DNA of 64,000 bases from Cladobotryum mycophilum (Eukaryota > Ascomycota > Sordariomycetes > Hypocreales > Hypocreaceae), in NCBI GenBank assembly GCA_036429605.1, contig JAVFKD010000015.1, positions 3,805,421 through 3,869,420 of the forward strand, given 5' to 3'. The translations under genes and the position numbers were made by a program. The notes beneath the pieces were generated by a model. It searched no databases. It had not been told where the DNA came from and worked only from the letters and a program-made list of their open reading frames with translations. This document shows positions 62,150-64,000 of the stretch, one piece after another; position 1 is the first letter of the stretch, and the number at the start of each line of letters is the position of its first letter.

Positions 62150-63145
62150 CTAAGCATAAGATACCGTGTTTACAAGAGTCCCGATGTTCTCGATTTCTAT
62201 CTCAACCCTGTCACCGGGACGAAGCCACTGCGGTGGGCTCATCATGAACCCGGGTCCTCCTGGAGTTCCGGTGAGAATCACATCTCCAGCAGAGAGAGTT
62301 GATCCCTGACTACAGAACTGAATTATGCTCGGAATCTTGAAAATCATGTGGGAAGTATTCGAATCCTGCCGCAAGGTTCCATTGACCCAGGTGCGCAGAC
62401 GGAGATTGTGAGGATCAGATAGATACTGGACAGTCTGTCAGTAGGTCTAGATCAGATGGAAGCTCAAGTAATTCACTCACATGCGCTGCTACTATGCATG
62501 GTCCGATTGGACAGAAGGAATCAAACGCCTTGGAGAAAGAAACCTGGGGAGGGGGTGGGTGCCCACGAGGTCAGGGTCCTGTTGCCATTTCCTTGCCGAC
62601 ACATCATTGCCCACAGTGTACCCAACAATGTAATCCCAAGCATCCTCTTTAGCGACATTTTTAGCATCTTTTCCGATAATGACCACGAACTCGCCCTCGT
62701 AATCTGCCTGATCGTCTTGTGCTATCTGGGGAATCTCGATGCTGTCTCCAGGACCCACGATGGAGTTTGGAAATTTTGGGAACATGACCGGAAATCTTGC
62801 TGGCTTGAAGCCGAGCTCGTTCACTTCAAATATTAGCTAGATATCATCATATAGAAGTGGCTACTTACGGTGTGTGCTATAATTTCCACCAATACATCGT
62901 ACTGCAGAAATGGCATTTCGTGCCAATGGTGCCAGAAGCCGCCGGACTGTGAGATGATGGTTTGTTACGGTGCATGATGGATCTAATGGATCTCCATGGA
63001 TTCTTTTCGCCTTTATTGGTTGTGAATTACTGGAGCGGCCCAGGTCGAAGTCTTTTTCTGTGAAAATAGGTTCGCCGTAATGAATAACTCCATCCTCTTC
63101 AGCTTCGAAGCGAATGAGACGAACCCAAGGTACTGGAACGGGCAT
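62150..63145 (-). CDS. fumarylacetoacetate-hydrolase family protein (apparent frameshift)
   Basis: Metal-dependent C-C hydrolase, decarboxylase or oxaloacetate tautomerase of the FAH superfamily, about 300 aa. Exon 1 63145-62869, intron 62868-62824 (45 nt), exon 2 from 62823, an intron after IVAAH (GTGAGT...GACAG, about 62470-62430), last exon to 62150. Family marks: NYSTH at the first junction, YEGEFVVIIGK (metal-binding E-x-E), YTVGNDVSARKWQ, and GTPGGPGF. In exon 2 the frame ends just after WQQDPDLVG, and the next conserved block (FSKAFDSFCPIGP) reads in another frame. One base missing in the G4/G5 runs at 62546-62555 explains this; a 38-nt intron would also fit but removes the conserved FSK. 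I start at 63145 (MPVPVPWVRLIRF) although an in-frame ATG exists at 63187. Substrate unknown. Confidence 0.8.
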
Positions 63146-63690
63146 TTTGTGTATGTCTGAGTTGTAAAGAACCAAGTACGGGATCATTAATTAGCTTGTA
63201 GAGTGACCAAGATGGAACGGTTTATGAGACAGGTGATATCTATTTGTTCTACAAAGGCAAGTCGCGACTGTGTCTTGTCGACTCAATCCTTTACCGAACG
63301 CAACAGCCGAAGACGCCATTACGAGCACACCAATATTACAACCCCTCATATATTATTGTGACATTGTGGAAACAGCAATCTTTACTTTACTAGCACTCTA
63401 CTCGTTATCATCATTCCCGCAAGCTTCTTTGTTCAGTTCTGTCGGCCCAAGCCGCATAGTGACGGACAGTTTCGGACCAAAATGGATTCTCAGATGTCAG
63501 ATGATTTGGAGTGAGTAGGGATGTTGCTCTCATCAGCTTACTAAAACAAGCGCAGGGGATAAAGAATGAGAAGAAATAACGGAAGATTATTAAGAAACCC
63601 TTTGAGATGGGAGTCTTTATAATCCCTTCTGTTTCTATAAGCCGATACAGCAGTTGTTGATCCTATCCTGCATCTCAATGAAGATTCACA
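63146..63690. promoter_or_regulatory. divergent promoter of FAA-hydrolase and P450 genes
   Basis: 545 bases between two divergent starts. No clear motif apart from AT-rich stretches; a short plus-strand frame (63270-63518) has no support. Confidence 0.45.
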
Positions 63691-64000
63691 ATGTCAATGA
63701 TGGATCATCTTCCACTACTAGTAGCCGTCGTGGCTGGTGCACTAGTGATCATTTCAGTCTCGGTGAGTGCCTACTATTTTTTTTGGGGCGAGACTGATGC
63801 AACCCAGCGCTAACACTATGGTAGACCTTTTATAATGATCCACTGAAGAATGTCCCAGGACCCCTGATTGCAAGACTATCTCGCCTGTGGCTCATCTCGA
63901 TCGATTTATCTGGGAGGCGATCCAAAACGATCCATGCACTGCATCAAAAATATGGCAGTGTGGTACGTATTGGCCCAAGAGAGGTTTCCTTTCGCAGTGG
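63691..64000 (+). CDS. cytochrome P450, N-terminal part (runs off the window)
   Basis: Start of a microsomal P450. Exon 1 63691-63762 encodes a membrane anchor (DHLPLLVAVVAGALVIISVS); a 62-nt intron (63763-63824, GTGAGT...GGTAG, branch GCTAAC) follows; exon 2 continues beyond base 64000. The post-anchor motif NVPGPLIARLSRLW, then HALHQKYGSVVRIGPREVSF, is characteristic of fungal P450s, near the benzoate-4-monooxygenase-like and cluster-associated groups. The haem-binding Cys lies outside the window. Divergent from the FAA hydrolase; with the cupin, fusion protein and MFS it suggests an oxidative pathway on a small, perhaps aromatic, compound (inference). Confidence 0.85.

Overview
The window reads as chromosomal DNA of a filamentous ascomycete (Pezizomycotina, probably Sordariomycetes; the class is inference). 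The basis is short spliceosomal introns of about 45-95 nt with GTRNGT donors and CTAAC-like branch points, Zn2Cys6 regulators, a fungal non-reducing polyketide synthase, FSH1 and LsdA family proteins, and small secreted cysteine-rich proteins. About 18 genes lie in 64 kb. Long stretches carry no gene (about 13.2-22.1, 38.9-43.6 and 45.3-51.2 kb), so this looks like a gene-sparse accessory region.

1-13.2 kb: two related secreted proteins (one a 75-aa stub, one with a 12-cysteine tail), a short-chain dehydrogenase, a 679-aa Zn2Cys6/fungal_trans regulator and a ferritin-like LsdA/Rds1-type secreted protein. 13-22 kb: a gene desert with a diverged pair of six-cysteine-type secreted proteins (one frame-disrupted) and an old direct repeat flanking them, suggesting duplication with inversion.

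22-39 kb: a polyketide cluster. A non-reducing PKS (SAT-KS-MAT-PT-ACP-ACP-R, about 2257 aa, seven introns proposed) is divergent from an AflR-type regulator, followed by an FSH1-type serine hydrolase and a second AflR-like regulator. The reductase terminus implies release of an aromatic aldehyde. Two TCGN5CGA sites lie between PKS and regulator.

43.6-53.8 kb: a third-class Zn2Cys6 regulator (488 aa), a copper LPMO-like secreted protein with histidine directly after the signal peptide, and a possible small acidic gene.

54.8-64 kb: a second enzyme group: MFS transporter, a remarkable 1074-aa protein (seven-repeat EAR/EPTP-like propeller, then a DUF5624-like middle, then an alpha/beta-hydrolase fold whose nucleophile and acid positions look lost), a cupin with membrane segments, a fumarylacetoacetate-hydrolase family protein, and the start of a cytochrome P450 cut by the window end. 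The transporter and the fusion protein share a divergent promoter carrying spaced CCGTCA repeats. This set is the best candidate for something undescribed.

A recurring oddity: three genes (PKS linker, AflR-type regulator, FAA hydrolase) each appear to lack one base at a homopolymer. Either the assembly under-calls homopolymers or the locus is decaying; raw reads would decide.
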